Positions 35,401 through 43,536 of a stretch of 64,000 nt of DNA are shown piece by piece. The DNA lies in assembly GCA_050331815.1 (NCBI GenBank), contig JBHJGM010000005.1:57717-121716 (forward strand), read 5' to 3'. This DNA comes from JBHJGM01 sp050331815. Its GTDB lineage: Bacteria; Verrucomicrobiota; Verrucomicrobiia; Opitutales; JBHJGM01. Position 1 is the first letter of the stretch, and the number at the start of each line of letters is the position of its first letter. A model generated the notes under the pieces. It saw nothing but the letters and a program-made list of their open reading frames with translations, made no database searches and was not told the DNA's origin. Both the position numbers and the translations under genes were made by a program.

Positions 35401-35808
35401 CTGCTCTTCGAGCGCAGCCTGCAGGCCCAATTCCTGATTCCGATGGCGATTTCCCTGAGCTTCGGGGTGGCCTTTGCCACTTTCCTTACGCTCGGGCTGG
35501 TCCCGGCCACTTACCTGATTTTGGAAGACATCCAGCGCATCTGCGGGGCCACCTGGAATTGGCTGCTGGGCCGCGATGCCAAGCCCCTGCGACTCGCCCC
35601 GCTCGGCTTGGGTCACCAGACCGCCTTCGGTGCGGCCACCGAACCTGACGCCGCGGACACCTCCGACGAAGCCGACGCAACCGACGAAACGCAGACGCCC
35701 GAGGCTGACCCCGTACCCACTCCGGAAGCGCCCTCCAAACAGCCCCGGCCCGAGCGCGAGCATGCCCCAGCGCTGCGAGCTGCCCCCAAGGCCGAGGGTA
35801 CCGCCTGA
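32437..35808 (+). CDS. RND family efflux transporter (AcrB/MdtB-like permease)
   Basis: The product is 1123 aa from a GTG at 32437. It has the duplicated RND layout: TM1, large periplasmic loop, six-helix bundle (VLGIVVDDAIVVGESVF contains the paired acidic residues of the TM4 proton relay), second periplasmic loop and a C-terminal helix bundle (LALSGVVVNDSLVLVDYINR). It uses the proton gradient to export lipophilic or toxic compounds. The order TetR-OMF-MFP-RND is a complete self-regulated pump operon. The C-terminal ~80 residues after the last helix are an unusual Asp/Thr/Pro/Glu-rich cytoplasmic tail. Confidence 0.95.
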   Translation: MIQWFARNGVAANLLAAIIVLGGITSLLGIKMELFPEFSLDRVSVTVPYRGAAPEEVERAVIWRIEEEIEDLEGIKQMTSRAVEGSGNVTVEVERGYNLIELKEKIKSRVDTIDTFPVETEEPIIEELEVEPEVIVVAVHGETDQRTLKALGEKVRADLLAIPGITKIELLGLPSFEITIEVSEEDLRRYGLTFSDVADAIQETSVDLPGGAVKASSGEILLRTVGQAYTGEEFEQIVLLTQDDGTRILLGDVARVIDGFEDDPILTRFQGEPAVMLQIFEVGDQNPLDIVEKVEAYVAELNWLPEGIQVTPYRDFSYYLWGRLNTLITNGSAGLLLVLLVLTLFLRPSLAFWVTLGIPISFLGALLVMGWVGVSINLISLFAFIVVLGIVVDDAIVVGESVFSRFQETGGSSVQASIEGAEAVAKPVTFAVITTMVAFVPILMLPGTQGKFLYAIPVVVIITLFFSLVESKLILPYHLSLTRVGTGDRSKVSTFGRMQRGVADGLERFIRKYYKPQLEFILRHRYYLFAGFTAILLVTVGLMLGGWIKFVPFPRIPSDYIETYIALPEGASVEDTRRVLDRVEAALDETIAQVEAEGFANPLRYRRTIIGQQQRGGGPGGTQGNGGSHLAQIDVELVKSEGREVSAPALADRWRENVGTVPGLKEITFEASAGGGQGEPINVELRSNDLTQLRGAANFVKNALTDYPGVYDIRDSLADNQQELKIDILPAAETLGLSQAQLGRQVRQAFFGEEAQRVQRGRDDVRVMVRFPEQDRATLDSLESMRIRTRQGEEVPFSEVAEIQLGTGYAAISRIDRQRATNVFADADKEEIDLEAVKRDLADEILPAVQQQFPGLRASLEGESKDQRESLDSLQQSFLLVLAIMYALLAVAFRSYIQPIIVMLIIPFGIIGAAGGHLIMGYPLSFFSIYGILALSGVVVNDSLVLVDYINRQREKGVPLHLAVRDAGVRRFRPILLTSLTTFVGLTPLLFERSLQAQFLIPMAISLSFGVAFATFLTLGLVPATYLILEDIQRICGATWNWLLGRDAKPLRLAPLGLGHQTAFGAATEPDAADTSDEADATDETQTPEADPVPTPEAPSKQPRPEREHAPALRAAPKAEGTA

Positions 35809-36085
35809 CTCGATAATATCGCCAGGGACTACCTCTGGAACGCAGCCAGTCGCGCGCAAAAGTAACGGTCGAAGAATTAGATTAAAAGGCCTGAGCAGTC
35901 CCGCTCTAATTGGTGGTAAATCACCCCTAGGCGACCACTCGGGTTTTCCCGGATATCCCGTGGAGGCACTCTCTGAGGTTGCGGGCAGGCCTGGGCCCGA
36001 TTGTGGGAAAAGTTCCCAGATGATAGACTCCTCCCACTGCTGCTCGGGAGCCCCGGGTGGCCGTCAATCACCTTACATCCGCTCC

Positions 36086-36988
36086 ATGTCTCGTCTGTCT
36101 TCCCTCTGCCTGAGTTTTGGCTTGGCCCTTGTCCCGAGTGTCCTCTCGGCGCAGCTGTTTACGACCTTTGGCCCGCCAGCACCCTTCGTGACCGACTACG
36201 CCACGGACTTCGTGGGTCATCCGTTTCAGTCCATCGGTCTGGATGTGGTCGATAACGTGCGCCCCAATGGCACCACGACCGACGGCAGCAACAATACCGC
36301 TTTCGACAACTCGGGCAGCAACGGCTTGGGCTCGGACTTCATTGCCTCGACGACAATCGCGTCCGGCACCCTGCAAAGCAGCGCGCTCTTTGATTTCAAC
36401 GCGGGAGACCACATCCGCCTGACCTTTATCGAGAGTGGCGGCGGCACAGCCGGTTCGACCAACGTGGACTCGCTGGGTGTCAACTTCGGTGCCACCGCGC
36501 TGAACGGACTCCAGCCCAACGACCCCGGGGCCCCTTTCCTCGTCTTTCCAGAGGTGGCCACCGCCTTTGACCAATTCGACGACAGCTTCTTGCGTGACCC
36601 CCTCGCCCCGGGCGACTTCGTGGAGTGGCAGGTGGGCCCCGAGGGAGCCGGCCTGTCCGCTCTCTTCATGATTCACGATGCGGCCATCCTGCCCCTGGAC
36701 GGCCCCATCGACCCGCTCCTGCTCAGCAACGTCACTTCGAATGTGCGCCTACTTGACCTCGAAAGCACCGCCGAGCGTCAAAGCTTCGGCCTGGCCTTTC
36801 AGCAATTTGGCGAGGACCCCGAGAGCGCTTTTGGATGGAACGTTTTCTTGCTGGACATTGTCACCGATAAGGAACTTTCTGGAGCTACCGTTATCCCCGA
36901 ACCGGCTCACACCCTTTTTGGCGCGCTCTTTCTGGCGGGCTTCATCGTCAGCCGCCGTTTTGTCCACCGGGCCCGTCCCACGCTCTGA
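36086..36988 (+). CDS. PEP-CTERM-like sorting domain extracellular protein
   Basis: The product is 300 aa. The ATG at 36086 is chosen because it gives the signal peptide MSRLSSLCLSFGLALVPSVL with cleavage near LSAQ; the open frame back to 35576 overlaps the pump gene. The body is beta-rich, with SNNTAFDNSGSNGLGSDF as a low-complexity patch. The C-terminus is a slightly divergent sorting tail: VIPEPAHTLFGALFLAGFIV followed by SRRFVHRARP. It is the first of two PEP-CTERM genes directly upstream of the exosortase gene. A structural role in the extracellular matrix is only inferred. Confidence 0.82.
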   Translation: MSRLSSLCLSFGLALVPSVLSAQLFTTFGPPAPFVTDYATDFVGHPFQSIGLDVVDNVRPNGTTTDGSNNTAFDNSGSNGLGSDFIASTTIASGTLQSSALFDFNAGDHIRLTFIESGGGTAGSTNVDSLGVNFGATALNGLQPNDPGAPFLVFPEVATAFDQFDDSFLRDPLAPGDFVEWQVGPEGAGLSALFMIHDAAILPLDGPIDPLLLSNVTSNVRLLDLESTAERQSFGLAFQQFGEDPESAFGWNVFLLDIVTDKELSGATVIPEPAHTLFGALFLAGFIVSRRFVHRARPTL

Positions 36989-37036
36989 GCACTTAATGAC
37001 TCCACCGCTCCTGCCGAACACTCTCTCGCCGCTTCA

Positions 37037-37852
37037 ATGATCTCCCATTTAATCCGCGTCACCAGCCTCGCCGCTGCCTCGACCGCCTTGGCGGCGAGTC
37101 TGCAGGCCCAGACGCTTCTATCCTGGTCCGCCAGCAACTTTGCCGCCTTTACCGACCCGTCGGCGGCCGCCTTCGACTCAGACGTTACCAATCCGATGGT
37201 CGAGCAGGGCACCCTGACGCGCGGCGGCTCCATCGCCGGTACCACCACCACCAACGGCGTTTTCGGTGGCATCAATTACTCGACCAGTGGCGACCTTGGC
37301 GTCGCTCAGTCCGAAAGCAGCTTCTGGGAGTTTGTCGTGACGCCCGAAACCGGCAACGCGTTGGACTTCGCCTCGCTCACGGTCAACGTCGGCACACTCA
37401 ACACCATCAGCAATGACGGCGGCTTCGCCTTTCATCAGGGGCCGAACCGCTTGGCCCTGGGTTACTCCTTCAGCGCCGACCCGCTCACCGACAACTTCGT
37501 CGAGATCGATGCCAACCCCGATGTCGTCCTGCGCAACGCCGAAGGCACCGTGCGCGAAATCGCCGGCATCACCGCCACCGAGTGGGATTTGACCTTCCTG
37601 CAGAGCATTCAGACGGCGGTCTACTTTCGCCTTTACCTCTTCAACGCCAGCGACGAGCTCGGCGAGGCTTTCATCGGCAGCAGCGGAGCCGGCCCCGGTG
37701 TCGGCACCCCCGATCTGGTGGTGCGTGGCGTCGGCGCGGTCGTGCCCGAACCGGCCACGGTCGCCGTTGTGATGGGGCTGGCCTCATTGGCCGCGGTCAC
37801 CCTCGGGCGTCGGCGCAAACGATTTTTAGTTACCAAGACATCGGCTTCTTAG
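37037..37852 (+). CDS. PEP-CTERM sorting domain-containing extracellular protein
   Basis: The product is 271 aa with signal peptide MISHLIRVTSLAAASTALAA (cut near LQAQ). The body is a beta-sandwich-like domain of the kind seen in many PEP-CTERM proteins (VTPETGNALDFASLTVNVG). The sorting tail is VPEPATVAVVMGLASLAAVT followed by LGRRRKRF; it continues 10 residues past the basic cluster. The gene lies 48 bases after another PEP-CTERM gene and 229 bases before the exosortase gene, so it is a strong candidate substrate of that enzyme. Confidence 0.87.
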   Translation: MISHLIRVTSLAAASTALAASLQAQTLLSWSASNFAAFTDPSAAAFDSDVTNPMVEQGTLTRGGSIAGTTTTNGVFGGINYSTSGDLGVAQSESSFWEFVVTPETGNALDFASLTVNVGTLNTISNDGGFAFHQGPNRLALGYSFSADPLTDNFVEIDANPDVVLRNAEGTVREIAGITATEWDLTFLQSIQTAVYFRLYLFNASDELGEAFIGSSGAGPGVGTPDLVVRGVGAVVPEPATVAVVMGLASLAAVTLGRRRKRFLVTKTSAS

Positions 37853-37875
37853 AGTTCCCCAAGAACAGGCCAGAG

Positions 37876-37901
37876 AGGCTGTCCGCGTGATCGGGCAGCC
37901 T
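37876..37901 (+). terminator. Probable terminator after the PEP-CTERM gene
   Basis: AGGCTGTCC (37876-37884) pairs with GGGCAGCCT (37893-37901) with one G-T wobble; TTCACATTT follows. The tail is only moderately T-rich. Confidence 0.45.
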
Positions 37902-38081
37902 TTCACATTTCCAAGTCCAACCAGCGCAGGGCAATTCAGGTGGCACGGCATCCAAAATCCCTTTCCCTGGACCTCGTTCGCGGTGTATTTTAAGCGCTGA
38001 ATGCCGGCTTGAGCTTAGGCCGAACCTCACTGACGCCGAAACACATAAAACGCCGCTTTCAAGTATAGTGACCTTCGCCCG

Positions 38082-39752
38082 ATGACCACCGTTACCGAAA
38101 ACGACCTGCCCGAGGCACCGCGCTGGGCGCTCTACGCGCTGGCGGTGGTGGTGGGCTTGTTGTGGCTGATGGTGCTTGCCCAACTGAGCCTCGAGTGGCG
38201 GGTCAACGCGCTGTACGCGTACGGCTGGGCGATTCCGTTGTTGTCGCTGTATCTCTTTCGCGAGCGCTGGCAAAGTCGCCCGCAGCCGCAAGCGCCGGGC
38301 CATCTGCGTCTGGCGACGTTGCTGGCGCTGGGCGGGCTCATCCTGTTTTTGCCACTGCGGCTGATCGCCGAGGCCAACCCCGACTGGATCCTGCTGAATT
38401 GGTGTTTCACCGCTGCGGCGATTGGGGTGACCCTTGCTGTGCTCTACGCCGCCGGGGGTGTCCGGTGGCTTGGCTGGCTGGCCTTTCCGGTTTGTTTTGT
38501 CGTGACCGCTGTGGCCTGGCCGACCTGGTTTGAGAATGCGCTGCTGCAAAACCTCGCGCTGGCCCAGGCTTTCCTTAGCACCGAGACGGTCAACCTGCTC
38601 GGCTTCACCGCGGTGCAAAACGGGGCGACCATCACCGTCAACGGGCAGGATGTACTGGTCGACGAAGCCTGTAGTGGGATCAAGTCCGTGCAGACGGCCT
38701 TCATGATGTCGCTCTTCTTTGGCGAATTCTTTCACCTGGGAGTCTTTGCGCGCGTCATGCTGATGGTTTGCAGCTTTGCTGTGGCGTTCGTCTTTAATTA
38801 CCTGCGCACGCTCACGCTGACTTACGTGGGCGGCACCGAAGGCACCGAAGGCATCGACACCTGGCACGATCCGCTGGGCTTCGTCGTGATGGTGGCCTGC
38901 CTGGCCGGTCTGTGGATTTTGGCGCGCTGGTTCGCCAGTGCAGAGGCCGACACGCAGGCTGCACCCGGCGACCAACCGGACAAGCAAGCGCTCACGTCGG
39001 CGCGTGGCTTGGCGACCGATGGGATTGTCCCCGGCAGTGCCGAACGCGCGCAAAGCGCCGAGCGCGACGCCCGCGACGGCGGCTGGCAGCGCTTCCGGCG
39101 CATTCCGGTCTGGCTGATTCTCTTTGCCGGCGGCTGGCTCGCGCTGACCGAAGCGGCTACCCAGGGCTGGTACGCCTGGAACGAAAGCGATGCACCCGCG
39201 CTGAAGCCCTGGACCGTGGCCTTTCCCGCCGAAGCGCCGCATTACCGCGAAGGCGAGTTCTCCGACGCCGAAAGTCGCATCTTAAAGTACAGCAACGGGG
39301 CCAAGGCCGCCTGGCTGACCCACAAAGGCAGCTATTTTGACGCCTATTACTTGCGCTGGGAGCCTGGGCGCGTTTCCAAGAGCCTGGCCTGGGCGCACAG
39401 CCCAACGGTTTGCCTGCCCGCGGTCGGCCTGGAGCAGACCCGCGAACTCGATGAGCCGGTGCGCTTCGAGATGGACGGCGTGACCCTGGAGCTGAGCGCT
39501 TTTGTCTTTGAGGACCTGCAAGGGCAGCCGGTCTACGTGTTTCACTGCATCCAGGAGGATCGCACGCTCGAAGCCAGCGCCCAGACCCGCGAAGCACCCC
39601 TCAACGTGCAGCGGCGGCTCGAAGCGGTGGCTAACGGCTGGCGCAACCAGGGGCAGCGCAAACTGGGCGTCCTCATCCGCGGACCCGGCAGTTATGCGGC
39701 GGCCGAAGCGGAATTGCGCCGCGAACTGCGGCGGATTCTCAATGTCGGGTAG
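38082..39752 (+). CDS. xrt: Exosortase fused to an EpsI-like C-terminal domain
   Basis: The product is 556 aa. Residues ~15-285 hold about eight membrane helices of the exosortase/archaeosortase family. The three invariant residues are present: Cys197 in VDEACSGIKS, Arg242 in FNYLRTLTL and His262 in TWHDPLGF. The enzyme cleaves PEP-CTERM tails in the inner membrane and probably transfers the protein to an acceptor. After a hydrophilic linker (~285-330) and one more helix (PVWLILFAGGWLALTEAA), residues ~340-556 match the EpsI-like domain usually encoded as a separate protein, with AHSPTVCLPAVGLEQTR as its conserved Cys segment. A small in-frame repeat (GTEGTEG) lies between Arg242 and His262. 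The TPR gene follows 51 bases on. Confidence 0.92.
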   Translation: MTTVTENDLPEAPRWALYALAVVVGLLWLMVLAQLSLEWRVNALYAYGWAIPLLSLYLFRERWQSRPQPQAPGHLRLATLLALGGLILFLPLRLIAEANPDWILLNWCFTAAAIGVTLAVLYAAGGVRWLGWLAFPVCFVVTAVAWPTWFENALLQNLALAQAFLSTETVNLLGFTAVQNGATITVNGQDVLVDEACSGIKSVQTAFMMSLFFGEFFHLGVFARVMLMVCSFAVAFVFNYLRTLTLTYVGGTEGTEGIDTWHDPLGFVVMVACLAGLWILARWFASAEADTQAAPGDQPDKQALTSARGLATDGIVPGSAERAQSAERDARDGGWQRFRRIPVWLILFAGGWLALTEAATQGWYAWNESDAPALKPWTVAFPAEAPHYREGEFSDAESRILKYSNGAKAAWLTHKGSYFDAYYLRWEPGRVSKSLAWAHSPTVCLPAVGLEQTRELDEPVRFEMDGVTLELSAFVFEDLQGQPVYVFHCIQEDRTLEASAQTREAPLNVQRRLEAVANGWRNQGQRKLGVLIRGPGSYAAAEAELRRELRRILNVG

Positions 39753-39803
39753 GCTTGACCCAGGCTCGGGTCTGCCGACCCTTTGTTAAGTCACTCCGTT
39801 CGT

Positions 39804-41765
39804 ATGTCCAAAGCCACTGCCATTTTAAAAACGCCTCCGGGCATCGCGCTGGTCGTCCTGCTGCTTTTGGCGGTGGTCGGCGGGGTGGGTTACCTCGTGC
39901 TCAAACCGGTCTACGACGAGAGCAGTTTTTACCGGATGCTGGAGCAGGCCGTGCAGGCGGGCGAGCGCGCAAAGAACTCCCTGGAGACGTTCAAAGAGCT
40001 TTCCGAGCAGGCCGACACGCAGCGCGGCGAGACCCCTCCCGAGGCCGTCATGACTGCGCGCGATACGCTCATCTCTGATTATCAAAACGCGATTTCGAAG
40101 TTCGACGCCACCATTCGGCGTCACACCCGCGCAGAGGCGGTAGAAGCCGCGATCGCATTTACCGAGTCCATCGAATTTGTCGAGAATCTGCCGGGGCTGG
40201 AGCAGCGCAACCGCGTCGCCTACCTCGAAGAATTGGTGAAGCTGCGCCCGCAGGACGTTAGCGCCAACGTTGCGTTGCTGGAGGCGCGGGTGCAGCGCGT
40301 CAGCGATCTTCGCCAGAATCGGGCCAAGCCCGACGCGCTTGAGGAAGCCGTGAGCAAGGCCCGAGAAAACGCGGCGACCATCGAGACGCTCGCGGCCGAT
40401 TCCGCCGAGTACCACCTGGCGGTGGCCGATTTGGAAGTGGCCAGCGGACGCCCGGATATCGACCGGGTTACCCGTTCGTTGGGCCGGGCCCGGGAACTGG
40501 GTTCGGATGCACCGGGCCTCCAGCTGCGTTACGCGGGCACGCTGCTCAACAGCCCCAACGCCAGCGATCGCAACCAAGGCGAGGAAGCCCTGCGCGCCCT
40601 GCTGGATAATTCAGATGACGCCGAGCGCGCGCGCCTGGTTCTGCTGGAGTATTATCTGGAGCGCGACCGCGAGAGCCGCGCTCTCGAAATGGCTCAGGCG
40701 ATTCTGGATGACGCCGCCTCCAGCCAGGTCTCGCGGATTCAAGCCCTGCTGGCCTACGAAGCCATTGACCGTCTGCGCTTCAACGAGTGGCTGCCCCGAC
40801 TGCAAACAGCCTACGCGGACGACCCCGAGGCCGTCGCGGCGTTGTCCCGGCCACTGCTTGAGCGCAAGTACGCCTGGCTGCTCAAAGACTGGCTGGCCGA
40901 GCTCTCCGGCCGCCACGCGGACAACCTTTCCTTCCAGCTGGTGTACACCGCCTCGCTTGTTGAGCTCAAAGACTGGGACGAGTTGCAGGCCACCATCGTG
41001 GCGCAGGACTGGGGCTATTTTGATTACCGTCGCAGGGCCTTGCTGGCGCGGGTCAGCGAGGAGCAGGGCCAGAGCGCCCAGGCCCAAACGCATTGGGACC
41101 AGGCCCTTGAAGCGGCGGGACGCAGCCGTGAGCGGCTCGATTCACTGGGTCTGCTGGCGGAGCAATGGGGCTGGGAGGATAAGGCCCTGCAGGTGGCCCG
41201 CCATTCATACCGGGCCGACCCTACGCAGGAAGCCATGGGCAAGGTTCTTTTGCAGACCTACCTCAACGCGGGCCAGACCGTCCAGGCGATCGGCCTTTTG
41301 GAGCAGATGCTCGAGCAGGATCCCGAAAACACCAAGCTGCTCAACGACGTGGCCTATCTCTACCTCCTCACCGACCGGGAGCAGGCCGATGCGCTGAACT
41401 ACGCCAACCGCTGCCTGAACCAGAACCCAGACGACCCCAACTTTCGGCTGACCGAGGCCTTTGCCCTCTATCGCAACGGGCAGGTCGAGGCTGCGCTCAA
41501 GCGCGTGCAGTCCTTTTCGCCCGAAGAGCAGGGCGACCCGACCCGACCTGCCCGCCGGATCGTCTTTGGCTACATCCTGGCCAACGCCGGGCAATACGCG
41601 CAGGCCGATTTTCTTTTGCCCACCAGCATGCGCGGGCTGGCGCTGCTCCCTGAGGAGCGCACCCTCTTGACCCGGGCACGCGGAATTGTCTCCAGAGGGC
41701 TGAAGGAGGCTGCCGATTCCACGACGGCGTCCGAGCCTGGTGCGATCTCTGCCACCGCACGCTAA
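39804..41765 (+). CDS. Membrane-anchored TPR-repeat protein next to the exosortase
   Basis: The product is 653 aa from the ATG at 39804 (a TTG at 39783 is less likely). One transmembrane helix at ~residues 12-35 (IALVVLLLLAVVGGVGYLVL) anchors it, and the rest is alpha-helical. TPR-like repeats are clearest at ~430-620 (AMGKVLLQTYLNAGQTVQAI, LLNDVAYLYLLTDREQADAL). Long heptad-rich helices fill the middle. TPR proteins linked to exosortase loci are known (PrsT class) and probably scaffold export or polymer assembly. Its stop codon overlaps by three bases the stop of the convergent response regulator gene. Confidence 0.78.
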   Translation: MSKATAILKTPPGIALVVLLLLAVVGGVGYLVLKPVYDESSFYRMLEQAVQAGERAKNSLETFKELSEQADTQRGETPPEAVMTARDTLISDYQNAISKFDATIRRHTRAEAVEAAIAFTESIEFVENLPGLEQRNRVAYLEELVKLRPQDVSANVALLEARVQRVSDLRQNRAKPDALEEAVSKARENAATIETLAADSAEYHLAVADLEVASGRPDIDRVTRSLGRARELGSDAPGLQLRYAGTLLNSPNASDRNQGEEALRALLDNSDDAERARLVLLEYYLERDRESRALEMAQAILDDAASSQVSRIQALLAYEAIDRLRFNEWLPRLQTAYADDPEAVAALSRPLLERKYAWLLKDWLAELSGRHADNLSFQLVYTASLVELKDWDELQATIVAQDWGYFDYRRRALLARVSEEQGQSAQAQTHWDQALEAAGRSRERLDSLGLLAEQWGWEDKALQVARHSYRADPTQEAMGKVLLQTYLNAGQTVQAIGLLEQMLEQDPENTKLLNDVAYLYLLTDREQADALNYANRCLNQNPDDPNFRLTEAFALYRNGQVEAALKRVQSFSPEEQGDPTRPARRIVFGYILANAGQYAQADFLLPTSMRGLALLPEERTLLTRARGIVSRGLKEAADSTTASEPGAISATAR

Positions 41766-42523
41766 ACGCGGGCGGCTTCGCTCAGGTGTTCGCCCAGAGC
41801 GCTCTGAAAGTCCTCCAGGCGCGTCAGCAGGTGGTGGGCGGAGTCTGTTTCGCCTGTGCGGGCAAAGGACTCGAGCGAGGCGGCGACCGCCTCCATGTCG
41901 GCGAGTTTGCTGAAAGCCAGTGCGCCCTTGATGCGGTGCGCGTGCCTGGAGACCTGATCGAGGTCGGCGGCGGCGTGCGCGGTACGGGCTCGCTGAAGGT
42001 CATCGACCAGCGTTTCGTGCAGGAGCATCTGGTTTTCACGGGACAGGCCCGACTCGGCTAGCTGCGCAAAGCTGCATGAAAAATCCGGCTGAGCCGCGTT
42101 CTCACCAACGGTCGGGCAGGGCGGTTTGGTGGGCAAGCTGCTCTCGGCATCCATCGCCGCTAGCAGCGTCTCGCGGCGGACGGGCTTGGAGATGCAGGCG
42201 TCCATCCCGGCCTGGCGGCAACGCTCGGCAAAGTCGCTGCCTTCCTGGGCGGAGAGGGCGATCAGGCGCGTGTGGGACGCGTTGGCGTCCAACTGCGCCC
42301 GGTAGCGCTGGACGAGTTCGTAGCCGTCGAAGTCGGGCAGCTGGCAGTCGATCAGCGCCAGCGCGAAATTGCCCTGCAACAGTTGTTCAAGGGCCTCGCC
42401 GCCGGTTTCCACCACCGTCACCGTGTAGCCCAACTGCTTGAGCAAGCCACGCACGATGGCCTGGTTGAAGGGTTGATCCTCCACCACCAGTGCCGTGAGT
42501 TCCCCGGTCGGCCCCTTTAACAT
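41762..42523 (-). CDS. Response regulator receiver fused to an HPt domain
   Basis: The product is 253 aa. The receiver domain (~10-125) has an ED pair in VVEDQP, the phospho-acceptor Asp in LIDCQLPD and the Lys in ISKPV. The second half (~150-253) is an HPt domain with AHRIKGALAFSK; this His can receive phosphate. The arrangement resembles the C-terminal end of a hybrid kinase (BarA/EvgS type) without the kinase. It may act as a phosphorelay shuttle between an unlinked hybrid kinase and the LuxR-type regulator encoded 132 bases upstream, but that pairing is only inferred. Confidence 0.88.
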   Translation of the reverse strand: MLKGPTGELTALVVEDQPFNQAIVRGLLKQLGYTVTVVETGGEALEQLLQGNFALALIDCQLPDFDGYELVQRYRAQLDANASHTRLIALSAQEGSDFAERCRQAGMDACISKPVRRETLLAAMDAESSLPTKPPCPTVGENAAQPDFSCSFAQLAESGLSRENQMLLHETLVDDLQRARTAHAAADLDQVSRHAHRIKGALAFSKLADMEAVAASLESFARTGETDSAHHLLTRLEDFQSALGEHLSEAARV

Positions 42524-42655
42524 CCCGTCGCCAGTTTTTTGACGGCGCGCCGAAAGTCAAATCCCGTATGATGTCCTGTTTGGCCGTTTTACCTCAAAGC
42601 GCCGGCATACGCTTGCCGCGCAACGTCACCCCTCGGCAGGCTTTACAAGCGCGAG

Positions 42656-43375
42656 TCACCGGTAGCTCAGACGCTTGTCAAACATCCGCACCGCCAGCTG
42701 GGTCAGATCGAAGCTGGTGCGCAGGTTGAGCTTGCGCTTAATGGAGACCTGTTCGATTTGGACGGTCTTGCGAGAAAGATTGAGGCTGCGGGCGATTTCC
42801 GCGCTGGAGCGGCCTTCACCGATCTGCTGCAGCACTACAAATTCGCGTTCGGTCAATACGTCTTCGGGCTTGCGGATACGCGGGGGTCCGCCGTCCTCAA
42901 GCTCGAGGTTTTCACGCCGTTTGACCTTGCGGCTGACGAAGTACTGGCCCTTCAGAACGGCTTCAATGCCTTCGACAACCTCTTCGGGCGTATCTGCCTT
43001 GGTCACAAAGCCGCGTGCGCCCGCCTGAAAGCACAACTCCGCAAAAAAGACGTCGTCGTGGAGGCTCAGGCAGAGAACGGGCAGCCCGGGGTCTTTTTGA
43101 TGCACCTCGCGGATGAAGGTGGGCCCGGCGTTTTTTTGTAGGGAAATGTCCACCACCAATAGTTCGCGCGGCACGGCTTCCAGGCGCTGGCGGGCTTCGT
43201 CAAGGGAATCGGTGGCTTCCAGCGGTGTGTTCGCGCGGGATTGCTTCAGCAGTGAAGCCAGGGCAGCCATCAACACCGGAAAATCCTCCACGATGAGGAT
43301 GCCGGCGCGCTGCACGGCGTCCTCCCCGGACTGGGTTCCAGCGAGGACTTCAGCTGCCTCGTAAAATGGAGACAC
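42656..43375 (-). CDS. Response regulator, NarL/LuxR family
   Basis: The product is 239 aa. I chose the GTG at 43375 because GGAGG stands six bases upstream and the receiver domain begins soon after; the open frame to 43522 adds 49 residues without family support. The receiver (~25-145) has the acidic pair in VEDFP, phospho-acceptor Asp in LLVVDISLQ and Lys in GFVTKAD. The DNA-binding domain (~170-235) has LTEREFVVLQQIGEGRSSAE and IARSLNLSRKTVQ, a typical LuxR HTH. It regulates transcription after phosphorylation by an unlinked kinase. The receiver-HPt gene lies downstream on the same strand. Confidence 0.9.
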   Translation of the reverse strand: MSPFYEAAEVLAGTQSGEDAVQRAGILIVEDFPVLMAALASLLKQSRANTPLEATDSLDEARQRLEAVPRELLVVDISLQKNAGPTFIREVHQKDPGLPVLCLSLHDDVFFAELCFQAGARGFVTKADTPEEVVEGIEAVLKGQYFVSRKVKRRENLELEDGGPPRIRKPEDVLTEREFVVLQQIGEGRSSAEIARSLNLSRKTVQIEQVSIKRKLNLRTSFDLTQLAVRMFDKRLSYR

Positions 43376-43536
43376 CGAGCCTCCCGGGTTGGTGGATAGC
43401 TTCTTCAAGGGGGTGCAGAGTAGGTAAAGCGGCAGTCGGATTGTCAGGGCAGCAACCCGACAAGGCGCGGATAGTAGCAGTTTGGCGTACCGGCGGCAAT
43501 CAGGGCTTCCCCCGTTTGGCACTCAGGCGTATACCA

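Noticed and set aside
37830..39242. 470-codon open frame opposite the exosortase gene
   Set aside because: The sense frame contains the full exosortase catalytic triad, and the antisense product is a Gln/Arg-rich shadow.
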